NCBI GenBank assembly: GCA_016630955.3
Contig: CM050000.1
Span: 1,302,001 to 1,366,000, forward strand
Source: Didymella arachidicola
Taxonomy: Eukaryota; Ascomycota; Dothideomycetes; Pleosporales; Didymellaceae
DNA: 64,000 bases
Direction: 5' to 3'
The notes beneath the pieces are model-generated. The model saw nothing but the letters and a program-made list of their open reading frames with translations. It was not told where the DNA came from and made no database searches. Positions 30,091 through 40,420 of the stretch are shown in pieces (within the stretch, counting starts at the first letter, position 1; each line of letters starts with the position of its first letter). The translations under genes and the position numbers were made by a program.

Positions 30091-30574
30091 TGTTACGATC
30101 ACAGGAGAAGGGAAGCCACAAGTAGACGAACGGACTCTACTGCAGTAGTGCGGGGTGACGCATATGTGTCCCACAAGTCACGTGACTGGTATCCCGCCAA
30201 GCACAAGTATCCCGGAGACCACAGGTATCCCGGAGACCACAGGTATCCCGGAGACCACAGGTATCCCGGAGACCACAGGTATCCCGGAGACTACAGGTAC
30301 TCGGGATACAGGAATAGTATATAGTACGTAGGAACACAACTCTTACAGTTCGTGTTCAACCTAAGTTTCAATCTACGATATTGGATCTCAACCAACCTTC
30401 GAGCTAGACAGTCTACTCTGTACTACTCATTGTTAACCCCCCTGCTTTCAAGACTGACAGATCATATCTGTACACCTTATTGCAACCCCCACCTTGTGTC
30501 CCTGTTACTGTATTCATCCCTGAGAACCAACAGAACTAGTGCTTACGAGCTTTGCTTAAAGTACGACTTCAACA
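30091..30574 (+). repeat. 5' LTR of A2 with TATA and U3 18-bp array
   Basis: 484 bp. Palindrome AGTCACGTGACT at 30176-30187; five tandem 18-bp units TATCCCGGAGACCACAGG at 30208-30297, each with a CCGG core; TATATA at 30318-30323; GTGTTCAA, complementary to the primer site, at 30352-30359, again 34 bases from the TATA start. Confidence 0.93.
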
Positions 30575-30576
30575 TT

Positions 30577-30584
30577 TTGAACAC
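30577..30584 (+). promoter_or_regulatory. Putative self-priming primer-binding site, copy A2
   Basis: TTGAACAC two bases after the 5' LTR, complementary to GTGTTCAA at 30352-30359. Identical to families B and C. Confidence 0.55.
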
Positions 30585-30591
30585 CCCCAAG

Positions 30592-32757
30592 ATGAGTACT
30601 ACCTCAGGAACACGTGCTACCCCTAGCAACTCTACCAACAACCACGAGGATGACGACGTTGATATGGAGACCACTACTACTCGCAGCTTCGCTGTTGCTA
30701 AGCCCGACTTCTGGGATGGCAATCGCAGCAAGCTGGAGGACTGGCTCATTCAATGGGACCTCTACTTCATGTTTCAAGGAGAGAGGATCGCCGAAGAGAA
30801 ACGCGTCACCCTGGTTGCCAGCTACATGCGTGGAAAAGCTTTCACGTGGATCAAACCATTCCTCAAGCGCTATCACGACGTAGGAACGTCTACCGACATA
30901 GACGCGTGGTTCGAAGATTTCGACCAGTTCAAGGAACAGATTCGCCCAGTGTTTGGCGTGTCCAACGAACCAACGATCGCACGTCGCAAGATTCAGACTA
31001 TCCGACAAGAGACGTCAGTCGCCGACTACGCCGCTGAGTTCCAACAGCTAGCCACGTACGCCGGATGGAACGACACCGCTTTGATGACTATGTTCCGACA
31101 GGGTCTTAAACCTAAGGTCAAGGAGGAGCTCATGCGTACCGCAGCCTCCACGGACGATTTTGATTCCCTGGTCAATGAGTCTATCAACATCGACGTTAGA
31201 CTACAGGAACTCCAGCAAGAACTCCGAAACGATCCACGGGCACGCGTCCTCTTAACTGAACGACGCTCGCCACCACGCAACCCATGGCGCAACAACTTTA
31301 ATCGCGGACAACGCGGAGGTCGCTACCAATCCAACTCTGGACAACGCATCCATAACAACACGCAAAGTGGATACTACGGACCTGCGGCCATGGACCTATC
31401 TAACCTTAACAAAGGACCCGATAGGTGGAACAAGAAGGAACAGGGCAGGGGCAGCAAGCCGGACAAGTCTTCAGTGACTTGTTACAGCTGTGGCAAAATA
31501 GGCCACTATGCTCGTGATTGCCGCATGAAGAACAAAGTAGTTCGACAGCTTAACATGCTGACTACTGGCAACAACGAGACCAGTGAAGAATGGGAAATTC
31601 TCACTGAAGACATGGGTCGTCTTATGGAAGACGAACATGAAGAGGAATCTGACAAAGGTGCAGACAGACTGGTGCGATCACCAACGCCTTACCCACACCC
31701 CCAGTGGATCAAGAACGATCCTAGAAAACACCATGTGGTGGAATGCGATACCCGGGACGGCATCATTATTGTCGGCAAACGATACTACGGATCCTTCTAC
31801 CAACACAACGACAAATATTACTCAGAAGAAGGAAAGCGTCTACTCGTATGCGACAGAGCACAGGAGTCCTATACGCCGGTCTCGAGCGACCGAGCAACCC
31901 AGACTCATGCCTCCCAAGAAATCCGGATACCAGTTGTAAACCTTACGATTGTCAACAATATTCCTGAACATAAGAAGGAAGCACCACACCTGGCAATTCA
32001 GCCATCAGGCTCGCAGGATAGCGGGGACACGCGTGACTGGTCAATGGACGAAGACGTTGTAAGGGCTAGGCAGTGCCTACTTGACGATCCTGAAGCACTT
32101 GCCCAGTTCAATCAACAGGTCATCAACGTCCAGAAACCTGACAAGGAGTGGCATACGGAGGATTTCGCGAAATGGATGGACGAAGGCCAAGCAACACAGT
32201 CACACGTGGGCGAACCTGACTTCAGCCGACGAGTGGCCACGCCAACCTATAACTACGTGGCACAGCTACAACAAGATCTCCGGAACCCATGTCACCCTCA
32301 ACTCCCAGCTATGCAGTGCTACCACGACGCCTGTAACGACCATCTGCAGTTCAAGGTAAACAGCCAGTGGTTTCCCAGCAAACCTAAGGGTTGCGAAGAA
32401 TACTGGTGGAACTGCGCAGAGACCCTCTGCCCAGAACACCTTTGGGATAAGCGGACAAACCTCCACTTCCCTGGAATTACAAGCGTAGAGGAGATTGTGG
32501 ACATGCATTGTGTACAGGACCAGGAGTGTTACCTTCGAGAGTGGGTTGAGTGTTTGAATCCTAAATGCAGGAAACACCGATCACTTAAATACCTAAGCGG
32601 CTTATTGCCCCATGACGAGTCTTTTTTAGACATGTGGCCAGTGAACGCCACCAGAAGACAGGACGAGGACGTTCCCTCAACAACGTCCAGGGCTCCCGGA
32701 ATCGACGTCAGGATTCCAATGAGACCCATTCACTCATCAGATTCCCTGTCGTGCTAG
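30592..32757 (+). CDS. Gag polyprotein, family A (721 aa)
   Basis: Capsid-type gag domain (DGNRSKLEDWL to about residue 205), Arg/Gly-rich region, knuckle CYSCGKIGHYARDC near residue 300, and a long C-terminal extension whose Cys/His/Trp-rich end (CYHDAC, CEEYWWNC, CLNPKCRKH) is shared with B and C. ATG at 30592 follows the primer site; the open frame extends back into the LTR (30352), but that part is R-U5 sequence and is not counted. Gag differs clearly from the B and C Gags in its first half. Confidence 0.92.
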   Translation: MSTTSGTRATPSNSTNNHEDDDVDMETTTTRSFAVAKPDFWDGNRSKLEDWLIQWDLYFMFQGERIAEEKRVTLVASYMRGKAFTWIKPFLKRYHDVGTSTDIDAWFEDFDQFKEQIRPVFGVSNEPTIARRKIQTIRQETSVADYAAEFQQLATYAGWNDTALMTMFRQGLKPKVKEELMRTAASTDDFDSLVNESINIDVRLQELQQELRNDPRARVLLTERRSPPRNPWRNNFNRGQRGGRYQSNSGQRIHNNTQSGYYGPAAMDLSNLNKGPDRWNKKEQGRGSKPDKSSVTCYSCGKIGHYARDCRMKNKVVRQLNMLTTGNNETSEEWEILTEDMGRLMEDEHEEESDKGADRLVRSPTPYPHPQWIKNDPRKHHVVECDTRDGIIIVGKRYYGSFYQHNDKYYSEEGKRLLVCDRAQESYTPVSSDRATQTHASQEIRIPVVNLTIVNNIPEHKKEAPHLAIQPSGSQDSGDTRDWSMDEDVVRARQCLLDDPEALAQFNQQVINVQKPDKEWHTEDFAKWMDEGQATQSHVGEPDFSRRVATPTYNYVAQLQQDLRNPCHPQLPAMQCYHDACNDHLQFKVNSQWFPSKPKGCEEYWWNCAETLCPEHLWDKRTNLHFPGITSVEEIVDMHCVQDQECYLREWVECLNPKCRKHRSLKYLSGLLPHDESFLDMWPVNATRRQDEDVPSTTSRAPGIDVRIPMRPIHSSDSLSC
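32622..32628 (+). promoter_or_regulatory. -1 frameshift site U UUU UUA, copy A2
   Basis: T TTT TTA in the gag frame, followed by AGA in the pol frame. A short inverted repeat (GGACGTT and AACGTCC, 32667-32688) lies about 40 bases downstream, too far for a usual stimulator and absent in B and C. Confidence 0.85.
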
Positions 32758-35700
32758 AAGGCACCAGGATGACGGCATTGTTGGACTCAGGAGCACAAAG
32801 TAACTACGTGTCTCAATCCGCTATCACGCAAGCAGGCTTGCAAAAGCGAAGAAAGGAAGAACCATACCCTTTACGAGTAGCCAACGGAGAACCAATGCCA
32901 GGAGAGTCAACTGTGACCCATGAAGTGGTACAGCGACGTCTCAGAGTATTCAACCACGAGGAATTGATAGACCTAGATGTTCTGGGAACGGCCGCCCACG
33001 ATATCATATTAGGACTCCCTTGGTTAAGAGAGCACAATCCATGGATCGACTGGAAGAACCAGCGAATAACGCTCACGTGTCACGGATCAGGTACACCCGG
33101 ACAGCGACCCGCGCAGCTCACGACGCAGCTGGTGGATGAGAAGGAGATCAACAACATCTCTTCGAACAAGACGCGCCAAGATAGAGCGGTCGACCGTGCA
33201 GATACCGACCAGCCCCCGGATCACAAAGCGACGGTTAAGGAGGACAGTACAACTCCTGACATCCCGGACGAATATAGAGAGTTTATAGACCTCTTCCGCG
33301 ATGAGAAGACTGCGAAGGCATTACCGCAGCACCAAGAATGGGACCACGAGATTAAGCTCGAACCAGGCAAGAAGCCCCCATTTGGGCCCATATACCAGAT
33401 GTCAGAAAAGGAACTTGAGGAACTGCGCAAATACCTTAAGGAGAACCTTGACAAAGGATTCATTAGAGAATCAGAATCCCCAGCAGGATTTCCCATTCTA
33501 TTCGTACCAAAGAAAGACGGCAAGCTACGACCTTGCGTTGATTTCCGAAAACTCAATGATATCACGATCAAGAATCGTTACCCGCTACCGAACATCAGCG
33601 AACTACAGGATCGGTTAGCCGGAGCACAGTACTTCACTGCGTTAGACTTAAGAGGAGCGTATAACCTCATCCGCATGAAGGAAGGCGAAGAATGGAAGAC
33701 GGCGTTCAGAACCCGTTACGGTCATTACGAGTATTTGGTCATGCCATTTGGGCTTACCAACGCACCAGCAACGTGTCAGGCGCTCATCAACAACGTGCTG
33801 AGGGCACACTTGGACATTACTGTGGTGGCGTATCTCGATGACATCCTAGTGTACAGCAAAACACTGGAAGAGCATGTCGAACATGTACGACAAGTGCTTA
33901 TCTGCTTAGGAGCAGCACACCTACGCCTGAAACCCGAGAAGTGCGAGTGGCACAAGGAGGAAGTCGAATTCCTAGGGTTTGTCGTAGGAAGACACGGAGT
34001 CAAGATGAGCAAAGATAAGACCCAGGTTGTGAAGGATTGGCCAGTACCCAAAACCGTCAAGAACATTCAAGAGTTCTTAGGGTTTGTCAACTTCAACCGA
34101 CGCTTCATCAAGGACTACTCCACGAAGGCCTTACCGCTTACAAAGCTCACGCGGAAGGACACACCTTTTAAATGGGATGCAGATCAGGACAAAGCCTTTG
34201 AAACGCTGAAGCAGGCTTGTGTGGATCCACCCACATTGGTTACATTCAGGAGCGGAGAACCGCTAAGAATGGAAACAGATGCCTCAGATTTGGCATTAGG
34301 AGCATGCATCACGCAGGAACGAGATGGCCAATGGCACCCAATTGCCTACTACTCACGCAAGTTCTCAGGACCAGAAGAACGATACGATGTGCACGACAAG
34401 GAACTACTCGCAATCGTATCTGCCCTAGAACATTGGCGAGTATATGCTGAGAGTTGTTCAGAACTCACGATCTACACGGATCATAAGAACCTGGTACATT
34501 TCACGACAACTAAGGTATTGAATAGACGACAAGTACGATGGTCTGAGACCCTCGGACAATACAAGTTCAAGATCCTTTACACACCAGGCAAGGACAACGG
34601 AAGAGCAGACGCGCTCAGCAGACGACATGATCTCGCAGGATCTAAGACGATCAACGAATCAGCCATCCTCGGTATCAACAAAGATGGATCGTTGGGACCA
34701 TCACAGCAGCTCAACAACATGATGCTAGTTCAGCAAGAACAACGTGTACCGTCAAAAGTTCCTGAGGAACTGGAACAACAAATCATAAGCAGTCATCACG
34801 ATGACCCGCTACACGGACACCCCGGCATCACAAGGACAATGGAACTCATCAAGAGACATTACGAGTTCCCAAACATGCGCGACAAGGTCGGCAAGTTTAT
34901 CAAGAATTGCGTAAGCTGTCAGCAGAATAAACACAGCACGCACGCCAAGTATGGAGAAGCACAGGCAATGGAGCCGCCAACGGCACCATGGACAAATATC
35001 ACGATGGATTTTGTCACACAGCTACCTACCTCCAAAGATCCTGTAACAGGATACGCCTACGACTCGATCTTCGTTGTGGTAGACCGATTTACCAAGTACG
35101 CTGAGATGATACCATTTCGTCATAGCTACACTGCAGAGCAGCTTGCACGAGTGTTTCTAGATAGGATCATCCGCTACCATGGTATTCCCGAGTCAATCAT
35201 CAGCGATCGAGATAAGCTCTTCACGTCAAACTATTGGACCACGCTGCTAGCAGCGATAGGCACCAAGAAGAAGCTATCCACGGCATACCATCCGCAGACG
35301 GATGGCCAAACGGAACGAGTGAACCAAACTATGGAGACGTACCTCCGCATCTACTGCAACCAGCGGCAGGACAACTGGGTTTCACTGTTGCCTATGGCTC
35401 AAATCGCGTACAACAACAAATTATCGGAAGCAACGGGCGTAACGCCGTTCTTCGCGAACCACGGGAGACACCCAAATCTCTTTACAAGGTCATTGGACAG
35501 TAACATTCAAACGGAATCAGCGATCACTTCAGTCGAAGCACTAAAGGAAGTACATCAGCAATCGCTTGAGAACATCGCCAAAGCTCAGTCAAGAAGCATC
35601 TCTTATGTCAACAAGAAACGAAAAACGGCACCTCTGCTAGAAGAGGGGGATAAAGTGTACCTCCTCACCAAGAATCTACGCACACGGCGACTAACAAAAA

Positions 35701-36128
35701 AACTGGACAAAGTCAAAGTCGGACCATTTTTCATTTCCAAACGAATCAGCCCAGTCAACTATCGACTCGCGCTGCCCAAGGATGCAAAGATCCATCCAGT
35801 GTTCCACATCGCTCTGTTGGAACCTGCCGACCCCAGAACACCAATCCAGAAAGACTTCCACTACCAGGCAGACGGCCAGGACGAGTGGGAAGTTGAAAAA
35901 ATAATAAAACACCGAAAGAAGGGACGAAACATTGAGTATCTAGTCAAGTGGTTAGGATACCCAGACTCAGAGAACACGTGGGAACCAGAAGCAAACCTCA
36001 CGAACTGTCGCCAGTCGCTGACGCAGTATCGAAATTCTGTGGCCAGTACGGCACAGGATCCACGGGGTTCCCAGCAAGGAAGTCAACAAAGAGTTGGTCT
36101 GATAAGAGACCAGAGGAGGAATCGTTAG
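32628..36128 (+). CDS. Pol polyprotein, family A (Gag-Pol by frameshift, 1166 aa)
   Basis: Protease (LLDSGAQ), reverse transcriptase (YLDDILVYS), RNase H (ETDASD), integrase (HHCC, ISDRDK, TDGQTERVNQ) and chromodomain (EVEKIIKHR, YLVKWLGYPDSENTWEP), all intact. It is very close to the B and C Pols up to the chromodomain, after which the tail is family-specific and overlaps the antisense gene by 131 bp. The frame starts at the frameshift site; the GTG at 32634 is not a real start. Confidence 0.95.
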   Translation, partial: RHVASERHQKTGRGRSLNNVQGSRNRRQDSNETHSLIRFPVVLEGTRMTALLDSGAQSNYVSQSAITQAGLQKRRKEEPYPLRVANGEPMPGESTVTHEVVQRRLRVFNHEELIDLDVLGTAAHDIILGLPWLREHNPWIDWKNQRITLTCHGSGTPGQRPAQLTTQLVDEKEINNISSNKTRQDRAVDRADTDQPPDHKATVKEDSTTPDIPDEYREFIDLFRDEKTAKALPQHQEWDHEIKLEPGKKPPFGPIYQMSEKELEELRKYLKENLDKGFIRESESPAGFPILFVPKKDGKLRPCVDFRKLNDITIKNRYPLPNISELQDRLAGAQYFTALDLRGAYNLIRMKEGEEWKTAFRTRYGHYEYLVMPFGLTNAPATCQALINNVLRAHLDITVVAYLDDILVYSKTLEEHVEHVRQVLICLGAAHLRLKPEKCEWHKEEVEFLGFVVGRHGVKMSKDKTQVVKDWPVPKTVKNIQEFLGFVNFNRRFIKDYSTKALPLTKLTRKDTPFKWDADQDKAFETLKQACVDPPTLVTFRSGEPLRMETDASDLALGACITQERDGQWHPIAYYSRKFSGPEERYDVHDKELLAIVSALEHWRVYAESCSELTIYTDHKNLVHFTTTKVLNRRQVRWSETLGQYKFKILYTPGKDNGRADALSRRHDLAGSKTINESAILGINKDGSLGPSQQLNNMMLVQQEQRVPSKVPEELEQQIISSHHDDPLHGHPGITRTMELIKRHYEFPNMRDKVGKFIKNCVSCQQNKHSTHAKYGEAQAMEPPTAPWTNITMDFVTQLPTSKDPVTGYAYDSIFVVVDRFTKYAEMIPFRHSYTAEQLARVFLDRIIRYHGIPESIISDRDKLFTSNYWTTLLAAIGTKKKLSTAYHPQTDGQTERVNQTMETYLRIYCNQRQDNWVSLLPMAQIAYNNKLSEATGVTPFFANHGRHPNLFTRSLDSNIQTESAITSVEALKEVHQQSLENIAKAQSRSISYVNKKRKTAPLLEEGDKVYLLTKNLRTRRLTKKLDKVKVGPFFISKRISPVNYRLALPKDAKIHPVFHIALLEPADPRTPIQKDFHYQADGQDEWEVEKIIKHRKKGRNIEYLVKWLGYPDSENTWEPEANLTNCRQSLTQYRNSVASTAQDPRGSQQGSQQRVGLIRDQRRNR

Positions 36129-36588
36129 CCTGTGACCAGCGGAAATCAGCGAGTGGATTGGTGGTGGATGACGTGGCTGTCGTACGCGACGCTTCCGACT
36201 CTTGCCCCTGTTCCTGCACCTGCAACACGGCCAGATCACGACGCGCGAAGACCTGCTCCCGACTCTCAATTTCTGCCAGCTCACGCTCAAGACGAGCAGC
36301 ATCTTCTTTGGCACGCAACAACGCTATACGCGTCTTACGCTTCTCTTCTTCAACTTTTTCCCATTCTTCTTCAGAAACAAAAAGACTGCACTCTGCATGG
36401 ACTGCGATACAGCCAGCGCAGCGACCAGTTGCAGTATCCACAAAGCAACGGAAGTTCTTTTCCTCACACCGCTTGCAGCGAAACACCATTTCCTTTGCTT
36501 CAGCACGCAGACGATCTGCACGCGCACGACGCGCTTCGGTAGACGACACCTTGCGAGGTGCACGAGATCTCGTTGATTCCTTAGGCAT
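35998..36588 (-). CDS. Antisense Zn2Cys6 coiled-coil protein, family A (196 aa)
   Basis: ATG at 36588 (MPKESTRSRA), chosen over the upstream start at 36672 because all families begin MPK. Cysteines 38, 41, 48, 57, 60 and 67 give CX2CX6CX8CX2CX6C, the spacing of fungal binuclear zinc clusters. A basic N-terminus precedes it, a Glu/Arg/Lys/Leu coiled coil follows (about 70-120), and the tail is acidic and aromatic (LFVDFL, DPVPYW). A TATA-like TATAAGTATA on the minus strand lies about 45-55 bases upstream of the ATG. Inferred role: dimeric DNA-binding regulator. The 18-bp U3 units with CCGG cores are natural candidate sites. Confidence 0.8.
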   Translation of the reverse strand: MPKESTRSRAPRKVSSTEARRARADRLRAEAKEMVFRCKRCEEKNFRCFVDTATGRCAGCIAVHAECSLFVSEEEWEKVEEEKRKTRIALLRAKEDAARLERELAEIESREQVFARRDLAVLQVQEQGQESEASRTTATSSTTNPLADFRWSQANDSSSGLLSDQLFVDFLAGNPVDPVPYWPQNFDTASATGDSS

Positions 36589-36702
36589 GGTCAGGGAGGA
36601 TGCGGAAACAAGAGGCGGCACGCCTTTGACACTATACTTATACCTACGACCTGATATGCGACCGCACGGCACGGAACAACGTTATCGAGGACGATAATCC
36701 TA

Positions 36703-36716
36703 GGAGGGGAGGATAG
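36703..36716 (+). promoter_or_regulatory. Polypurine tract, copy A2
   Basis: Purine-rich GGAGGGGAGGATAG immediately before the 3' LTR, as in the other families. Confidence 0.8.
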
Positions 36717-37200
36717 TGTTACGATCACAGGAGAAGGGAAGCCACAAGTAGACGAACGGACTCTACTGCAGTAGTGCGGGGTGACGCATATGTGTCCCAC
36801 AAGTCACGTGACTGGTATCCCGCCAAGCACAAGTATCCCGGAGACCACAGGTATCCCGGAGACCACAGGTATCCCGGAGACCACAGGTATCCCGGAGACC
36901 ACAGGTATCCCGGAGACTACAGGTACTCGGGATACAGGAATAGTATATAGTACGTAGGAACACAACTCTTACAGTTCGTGTTCAACCTAAGTTTCAATCT
37001 ACGATATTGGATCTCAACCAACCTTCGAGCTAGACAGTCTACTCTGTACTACTCATTGTTAACCCCCCTGCTTTCAAGACTGACAGATCATATCTGTACA
37101 CCTTATTGCAACCCCCACCTTGTGTCCCTGTTACTGTATTCATCCCTGAGAACCAACAGAACTAGTGCTTACGAGCTTTGCTTAAAGTACGACTTCAACA
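36717..37200 (+). repeat. 3' LTR of A2 (484 bp)
   Basis: Same length as the 5' LTR, with five 18-bp units. It is followed directly by GTGGC, which is not a duplicate of the left flank but belongs to the split pogo P1. Confidence 0.95.
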
Positions 37201-37226
37201 GTGGCCCACTTACCCGTGAGGTACGT
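37201..37226 (-). repeat. Detached terminal 26 bp of pogo P1 inverted repeat
   Basis: GTGGCCCACTTACCCGTGAG and the following GTACGT, then TA at 37227-37228, equal the outer end of the P1 inverted repeat at 63697-63722. It is the missing left tip of the P1 at 61879, moved here by inversion. Adding 26 bp to 61879-63722 and removing the 5-bp duplication gives 1865 bp. Confidence 0.9.
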
Positions 37227-37228
37227 TA

Positions 37229-37751
37229 TACCTCTATACGCCTCCTATATTCTATAGCTACTTAATATTAGGTATTTTACCCCCCTAAAGTAGGTATATA
37301 AGAAGAATAGCTATATTAACTATATTAATAAAAAAGCCTTTCTAGTAATATTTCTAGAGATATATAATAGAGCTATATTAAAGAGTAAACAATCAGACGG
37401 CATTCCTGCATCAGGAAACTGATGGTCCCAATTTGGGTAACCCGGGCTCTCGCTTGACGATTGGCGCTAGTGCGTAAGAGGCAACCATTAAGAAAGCATG
37501 GGGTCGACTTCGCTCTTGATTTGACTTAATGGCTGCATTCTTACCTCGCGGCCGACATCTCACCTCCAACGCTCGTTCTATGCCTCGTACTGGGCGCGCA
37601 AATCGCCTCCCCTGCGTCTCAGCTAGACCACGCTCATATTCACACCCACTCAAACAATCTTTAAATCAGAACGGTCTGATTGCGGCGAGGTTCGCGTTGG
37701 TACAGTAGTCACGCACAAGTTAATCCCAACTCTCACGCCTTGATCGTCCCA
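37229..37751. other. AT-rich relic then 5' region of the SANT gene
   Basis: 37229 to about 37390 is AT-rich, transposon-like decay. From about 37400 composition becomes normal and leads to the gene at 37752. No further feature seen. Confidence 0.4.
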
Positions 37752-39562
37752 ATGAGATCTATAAAGGAGCGTCATTCAGGCGTAAGGGACTCCCTATCCT
37801 CACGCACCATGATCTCAGATTCCCAACAGTCGATTGTTTTCATGCCCTACGATCCCCTTGCACCTAAAGGAAAGCGCAAAGCCAGAGAAAGCACTATGAT
37901 GGCCATGCCGAGCATTTCCAAGTCGAACGACCCCCTCGTGGCAGAAGATTCTGGCATGGACAGAATCAGGTCTCCGTCTGAAGAAATGGAACAGCAGATA
38001 TGCAGTCCAGCACCTCCAGTGGACATGTCACACAGCAAGGAAAGATCGAGGTCGAACCTGTGTCAGCACTCCGTTGCAGTGTTAGAAAAGCTTGGCGATA
38101 CGGCGCCAGTGCTTCAAGGCAGCCACCAAGATGTGAATGCTGGTCCCGCGCCTGACGGTCGTGAAGGAGAGGGTTTACTCGATGCAGCAAACACGCAGCT
38201 CATCGTGGAAGACTCCATTGAAGTCTTTCCTGGTGGGTGCCCGCTCTGACTTGGATAATGGCCGTAGCTGATCACTCTCTAGGTCCGCTTCAAACCGACT
38301 CAGATGCAGTCTGTAGCCTTGTCGATGTCGCCGATCGGCTTCAAAGGTGCAAGAGGGCTCGGTCGCATCCTGCTGACGCGGACATACCACTCTTGGGGGC
38401 TCCGTGTTCGAGCCCTCGACAATATTCAACCCACCTCCGGTCAGGCAAACGTAAGAAGCCTTCGAGAGGTGGTTGGATAGATACTGAGCCCACGGCTCCT
38501 TCAAAGTCACCAGCCCCCTGTCGAGGGAACGATCACTCTCAGGTCTTTTCCAGAGAGGAGATAGGCCACGGCGATAGCGACGTGAGCAATAGCGAATCCT
38601 CAGACCTAGAAGGTCGACCAGGAATCAACATCAAGAAGCAGCTGTTGCATGGCACGGTGCCTGTACCTCGTCCGAGAGTTGACCGGTATAGCACGACTGA
38701 AGTTTCAGAGATAGGAGAGAGTGCCAACGAAGACGACAGAGTTGACTCCGAGGTGGTCGAGGGCAGCAGAGTTAGCTCGGCTCTGCTCTACCGTCGACAT
38801 AACGAGGTGCTGTCGGCCGCGCCTCAGCAGTACCATCATAGTTCTATCGAGACACCGTGCCGAACCCGACCACCCTGCCGCGAAAAGCGCAGCATCACTG
38901 CCGTGAGAAAAAAACATCTTAGTCCTCACATAGTCCAGCCGAAGGCGAAGCGAGCCAGCATACGTACTATCAGAGATCTGGAACAACAGCGATGTGCATC
39001 ACTCCCGAGGGCGGTTGCGCCGTGTGATCCGATTGACGATCACAAGGCTCCTCGAGACCTCTTCGAGATCAGTGGGCTGTCTTCGCATTTCAAGCAAAAC
39101 TCAGACACGGTGGTGGCGCATTTGCGGGCGCTGGAACCGCATTCTCTGACAGCGGGGTTGATCCCAGGCTTAGAAGCTTTCGGTTCTGAGTTTCAGACTG
39201 TTCACTGGGTTCAACGAACACAAGAGTCCTGGTTGCTTATCGGTTTTCGGGACCGCACTGAGCAAAACAGGGGTTCCATAGGCTCCGAGTCAGGGTCGCA
39301 TACCAGTTTCTCGCGAGATCCCACTGATCTTGAGCCGGGCCGTGTCAGAGATAGCAGCGTAGAGGATGACCATCACGATGCGGATGGTGTCCGTGGTCTG
39401 TCATCACGCGAGCCCTGGAAAAAGTCTGATGACTATAGACTTCTCTCTTACATTGAAAAAGAGCGATTACCCTGGGACGAGGTATTCGAGCGTTTTCCTA
39501 GCCGATCAGCAGGCGCTGTGAGAACACACTATCACAACTTGCTCAAAAAAAAGAAACGATAG
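37752..39562 (+). CDS. SANT/Myb-like domain nuclear protein, two exons (about 586 aa)
   Basis: Exons 37752-38232 and 38283-39562 joined by a 50-bp intron (GTGGGT to CTCTAG, with GCTGATC before the 3' site); the frames fit exactly. The last 50 residues (EPWKKSDDYRLLSYIEKE, then PWDEVFERFPSRSAGAVRTHY) form a SANT/Myb-type helix-turn-helix. The rest is long, polar and probably disordered, with basic patches (KRKKPSRGG, KAKRASIR) suitable for nuclear import. A DNA- or chromatin-binding role is likely but the target is unknown. The start is the first in-frame ATG; 37809 is an alternative. Confidence 0.75.
38233..38282 (+). other. Intron of the SANT-domain gene
   Basis: 50 bp, GTGGGT to CTCTAG. 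It connects a frame that would stop at 38249 with the long frame ending at 39562, leaving one base of a split codon in exon 1. Confidence 0.7.
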
Positions 39563-39835
39563 CATAGATCCTGCCACGAGTGGCATTCTGGATATGGGTA
39601 TCGAATCAAGTGAAGAAACACCTAATGCCAGCTTGTCTTATGTCTCGCTTTTGTGCAGCCTCCCTTGCACCACCTTGAGTCCGCATCTTCCTCCATCATC
39701 TAGCCCCGTCCCAACCAGGTTCAGCAGGTCGAGATTTGTCAGCCCAGGTGGGCCGCTCAGGTACTGCCACATACTGAGCGCGAGAGCGATTGACGAATCG
39801 TGCAAATCTATCACCCTAGTAATCTGGTCCATCAG

Positions 39836-40420
39836 GAGTATTCGTCTTCGTCGAGATCATCGATGACCCCTTCCCCACTATTCGAAGAGCCCATCCCTCC
39901 CTTCACCTTCTCTCTCTCTTGAGGTGCGACTTTGACCAAAGCTCCTCGAGCTGTTAGGATCAAACCGTTGCGGCAATTGAAGTCATGCGAGGCTCCACTC
40001 TGCAGCGCTTCTACATCTACATAATTAACCAGCTTCTGATCTAGCAGCTCCCCCGCTTTCTTGGTCGAAACCTATACAATGCTATAAGTAAGCTCAGCCT
40101 TGCTTCTATCTGGCCTGGGCGCTCTTTTTGCGGCGTAGTCGATGTAGAATTCAAGGGGCCCGCGATATGGTAATGTGGTCCGCGCGTGGATACGATGCTT
40201 CTCGTTTGCGGGACACCCTCAAGAAAGTCTGCAAGGCTACTCACATCAGACTGGCGGCGAGTTATTTGGGGCCTACGTTGTGAATGTGGTTGTGTCGCAC
40301 ATTGGCCAGACAGGACAATCTTAGGAAATCCATCTTCTTCTGTTGTAATAGTACTTTTCGTGTAAAGTTCTGGAAACGCCCTCCCCGTCTTCTGAGGAAG
40401 AGGCTGTTCCTGGATCCTCG
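39836..40420 (-). other. Probable exons of an unrecognised minus-strand gene
   Basis: Two open minus-strand stretches: about 40415-40080 (QEQPLPQKTGRAFPELYTKS to GQIEARL) and about 40071-39836, ending in DDLDEDEYS and TGA. The second follows a plausible 3' splice site (TATAG). I cannot place the 5' splice site of the joining intron or a start codon, and I recognise no family. It could equally be a decayed gene. The acidic C-terminal end and absence of RIP favour coding DNA. Confidence 0.35.

Larger units (their letters stand above)
30091..37200 (+). mobile_element. Complete family A Ty3/gypsy chromovirus, copy A2 (7110 bp)
   Basis: Two 484-bp LTRs, primer site, gag, frameshift site, pol, antisense gene and polypurine tract, all open. 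Flanks CAGAG (left) and GTGGC (right) do not match each other, but they match the opposite flanks of A3. Same length and apparently the same sequence as A3. Confidence 0.96.

Noticed and set aside
30352..30591. N-terminal extension of family A gag into the LTR
   Set aside because: It begins at the predicted RNA start within R and is simply open R-U5 sequence; the ATG at 30592 matches the starts in B and C.
32667..32688. Hairpin as frameshift stimulator in family A
   Set aside because: It is about 40 bases from the slippery site and not conserved in B or C.
35948..36697. 249-codon plus-strand frame over the antisense gene (also 55272-56021 minus)
   Set aside because: It is the complementary-strand shadow; it lacks any domain, whereas the opposite frame has the conserved cysteine cluster in three families.
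30086..37205. A2 as a simple insertion with its own TSD
   Set aside because: CAGAG and GTGGC do not match; the swapped flanks at A3 explain it better.
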